Source of the DNA: Odoribacteraceae bacterium
GTDB taxonomy: Bacteria; Bacteroidota; Bacteroidia; Bacteroidales; Marinifilaceae
Direction: 5' to 3'
Length of the DNA: 9,386 nucleotides
Assembly (NCBI GenBank): GCA_031259905.1
Contig: JAIRKS010000111.1
Span: 1-9,386, forward strand
Part shown: positions 7,436 to 9,386 of the stretch, piece after piece
Layout of the letters: each line of letters starts with the position of its first letter
Numbering within the stretch: position 1 is the first letter of the stretch
Notes under the pieces: generated by a model
The model's input: only the letters and a program-made list of their open reading frames with translations
Databases searched by the model: none
Told to the model about the DNA's origin: nothing
Translations under genes and position numbers: made by a program

Positions 7436-8932
7436 ATGAAGCATCTACACGTGTTCATCCTGCTCCTCGCGGGAACCGTCACCGCCTGCTACGAGGACAA
7501 GGGGCACTACGATTACTCGCCCGTCCTCGAGGTAGACCTCGTCTCGCCCATCAGGGACACCGCCATCACCCGCGGGCAACATCTCACCATCGTCCCGGAC
7601 TTGAAGCTGTTCGAACTTGACTCCGACAAGGAAGGCAGCAGCCTGAACCCCGACGAGTACACTTACGAGTGGAAGGCTTACCGGAAAAACATCAACGACA
7701 TGTCGCCCGTCCTCCTTGCCACCACCCGCGACCTCGACACGACCGTCTACCTCTCCACCCAGACCGAGCCTTACCGCGTCATCTACTCCGTCACCCGGAA
7801 ATCGACGGGCGTCACCCGCGGGTTTCGCTTTAACCTGAGCGTCACCAGTCGCTTCTCCTCCGCGTGGCTCTACCTCACGGAAGAAGACGATGGATCCGTC
7901 GAGCTGATCGTTCGGGGAACCGAGGTTGCCACGAACGAAACCGTTCTCGAGAAAGGTGTCCTCGAACGCTCCGGGTTTCCTTACCGCGGTGGAGGGGCGA
8001 AATTCGTCTACTGGTACTCCAACTTCTCCCGCATCATCATCGGCACCGGGGAAGCCACCGGGTACATCGACCGCGTGAACTTCGAGTGGAACGACACAAA
8101 GCTCGTCCGCTACATGATGTCCATGCCGCAACCCGTCGACTACACCTTCGAGAAAGTCATCCTCACCAGCGCGATGCACTGGATAGATTCCCGCGGCAAC
8201 ATCCTCGCGATGATACCGTCCATCGGCGTGATCTCTCCACCGTACAACATCCTGCCGCCAAGCGTGACCGGGACAAGCGTCTACGACACCGTGCAGGTCG
8301 CGCCATTCGTCGCCGGTGTGACAAACAGCTCTACCGGGCAGCTCGTCTACGACACGAAGAACAAGAAAATGATGGCCTATAAAGGCATGCAATCCGCCCT
8401 CAAGGCCAATCTCGAGGCGATCTCCTTCGCCAACCAGCTACCCAACCATCGCATCTTTCACATGCAGACGTACACCGGCAGTCTCTCCGCCGTCATTGCC
8501 CAGAATCTCGACAACGGGAAGTACTACCGTTACGTCTACTCCGCCGTCACGCTCCAGGCGAACCCCGAAGAGATCCTCAACGGGCAACTCCTCGAGCAGG
8601 CGGACTACATGGAGTGCGATTATCTCAACGGGTTCTTCTACATGGCCTCCGGGAACAAGATCTTCGCCTTCCGCACGAATAACAACGGTACGGGAGAACT
8701 ACGCGAGGTCACCGTCAGCGATGCTCCCGGTGCGTTCGACGAGATTACCTACATGGGACGCTACACGTCGATCGAATCGACCCGTGAAATGATCATGATT
8801 GCCACTTACGCCGGCACGGAGGGCAGCGGGAAGGTCTTCTACTTGAAGCCTGACCCCACGGAACCCCTTTCCATGTCGGTCGAGACGACGATCAGCGGCC
8901 TTGATCGCGTGAAAAGCATCAGTCGCTTCTAA
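7436..8932 (+). CDS. PKD-like family lipoprotein (CYEDKG type)
   Basis: This 498-residue surface lipoprotein is the last gene of the operon. Its signal peptide MKHLHVFILLLAGTVTAC places the lipidated Cys at 18, followed directly by YEDKGHYDYSP, the signature start of the Bacteroidetes PKD-like lipoprotein family. An Ig/PKD-like β-sandwich occupies about 30-138 (YTYEWKAYRK, YRVIYSVTRKSTGVTRGFRF). It leads into SAWLYLTEEDDGSVELIV, the usual join to the larger C-terminal part. Residues from about 150 to 498 are β-rich with repeated short blocks such as GTEVATNE, LVYDTKNKKMMAYKG and FFYMASGNKIFAF, suggestive of a propeller-like fold, although I cannot prove this. No protease or glycosidase residues are recognisable. 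It probably extends the ligand-binding surface of the SusC/SusD complex, which is an inference from context. A terminator begins 21 bp after the stop codon. Confidence 0.92.
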   Translation: MKHLHVFILLLAGTVTACYEDKGHYDYSPVLEVDLVSPIRDTAITRGQHLTIVPDLKLFELDSDKEGSSLNPDEYTYEWKAYRKNINDMSPVLLATTRDLDTTVYLSTQTEPYRVIYSVTRKSTGVTRGFRFNLSVTSRFSSAWLYLTEEDDGSVELIVRGTEVATNETVLEKGVLERSGFPYRGGGAKFVYWYSNFSRIIIGTGEATGYIDRVNFEWNDTKLVRYMMSMPQPVDYTFEKVILTSAMHWIDSRGNILAMIPSIGVISPPYNILPPSVTGTSVYDTVQVAPFVAGVTNSSTGQLVYDTKNKKMMAYKGMQSALKANLEAISFANQLPNHRIFHMQTYTGSLSAVIAQNLDNGKYYRYVYSAVTLQANPEEILNGQLLEQADYMECDYLNGFFYMASGNKIFAFRTNNNGTGELREVTVSDAPGAFDEITYMGRYTSIESTREMIMIATYAGTEGSGKVFYLKPDPTEPLSMSVETTISGLDRVKSISRF

Positions 8933-8953
8933 CCCCTGGCTTACCTTACCGCG

Positions 8954-8993
8954 ACGCCGCGATGTTCCCCTGGAATGTCGCGGCGTTTTTATT
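8954..8993 (+). terminator. Intrinsic terminator closing the operon
   Basis: ACGCCGCGA (8954-8962) pairs perfectly with TCGCGGCGT (8978-8986). The helix continues inward through two G-U-type pairs (TG at 8963-8964 with TG at 8976-8977) and TTCC/GGAA (8965-8968 with 8972-8975), around a three-base CCT loop. A T5 run (8986-8990) then ATT follows. This is a 15-pair stem with a short U-tract, 21 bp after the PKD-like stop codon. Confidence 0.92.
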
Positions 8994-9243
8994 CACCCGC
9001 CTTTGGACAAGGAGCGTTGGACGACGCCAGACCTCCGCTAGAGCAACCGGTTCGCGAGTGTCAGGGGAGGGGAGAGGTGACGTTCCGGGGGACGCGATCA
9101 GGGGGCGAAGGGGTAAAATAGAGGGTACGCGAAAAAAAAAGTCAGGAAACGAGGGGGGATTGTTTTTTGGTAAGGAAAAATGCGTTACATTCGCCCCGTG
9201 ATATACAAACCACGAAACATAATGTACCAAAAGAAAACTACAA
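8994..9243. other. G/A-rich non-coding stretch grading into AT-rich sequence
   Basis: There is no convincing gene. The plus strand has repeated G-tracts at 9064-9067, 9069-9072, 9087-9091, 9101-9105, 9110-9113, 9123-9125 and 9153-9158, plus an A9 run ending near 9140. Open frames across it on both strands are arginine/glycine/lysine-rich low-complexity translations. From about 9165 composition turns AT-rich, as expected of a promoter and leader for the ORF starting at 9244. Confidence 0.6.
9166..9193 (+). promoter_or_regulatory. Weak Bacteroidetes-type promoter candidate
   Basis: TTTG at 9166-9169 and TACATTCG at 9186-9193 resemble the Bacteroidetes -33 (TTTG) and -7 (TAnnTTTG) elements, with one mismatch in the latter. 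The 16-bp spacer is shorter than the usual 19-21 bp. It sits about 50 bp before the ATG at 9244, a reasonable leader length. Confidence 0.3.

Positions 9244-9386
<143 letters not shown>

Noticed and set aside
7445..8392. 315-residue minus-strand ORF opposite the PKD-like gene
   Set aside because: It is long only because GC-rich, C-ending codons on the plus strand remove stops from this antisense frame. Its translation is Gly/Val/Asp/His-rich without motifs.
8946..9230. Opposed ORFs in the region after the operon (minus 8946-9230, plus 8962-9201)
   Set aside because: Both cross the terminator hairpin and the G-rich tract and give low-complexity translations.

Overview
The window looks like a chromosomal piece of a GC-rich member of the Bacteroidota, most likely Bacteroidales. 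The evidence is a SusC/SusD outer-membrane pair, a FecR-type regulator with the C-terminal domain typical of this phylum, three lipoproteins with classic lipoboxes, and gene starts preceded by AT-rich sequence instead of a Shine-Dalgarno motif. I cannot name the genus. No rRNA, tRNA, CRISPR array, transposase or integrase is visible.

Left edge (1-632): a 21-bp tandem repeat of about eight units runs off the window start (1-166). It abuts what looks like the end of a small minus-strand gene, split by a frameshift at a run of six T (152-318). The remaining sequence to 632 holds no convincing gene. It has an AT-rich island at about 353-420 that is the best place to look for a promoter. No ECF sigma factor lies here, although one commonly precedes a FecR gene.

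Main body (633-8932): five genes in tight succession on the plus strand with gaps of 5, 12, 18 and 27 bp, almost certainly one operon. They encode a FecR-like anti-sigma factor, a SusC/RagA TonB-dependent transporter with an N-terminal STN signalling domain, a RagB/SusD substrate-binding lipoprotein, a DUF4843-type lipoprotein and a PKD-like (CYEDKG) lipoprotein. The inferred working model is that SusD and the two smaller lipoproteins capture a ligand at the cell surface and SusC imports it with TonB energy. The STN domain of SusC would report ligand occupancy to FecR, which controls an ECF sigma factor encoded elsewhere. No glycosidase, lyase, sulfatase or protease is present, so the substrate cannot be read from this locus. 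A strong intrinsic terminator (8954-8993) closes the operon.

Right edge (8994-9386): a G/A-rich non-coding stretch leads into a sharply AT-richer segment with a weak Bacteroidetes-like promoter. An open reading frame then starts at 9244 and is still open at the window end, where it enters a (CA)21 dinucleotide tract. That tract is either a candidate slippage-prone microsatellite or a sequence-assembly edge.
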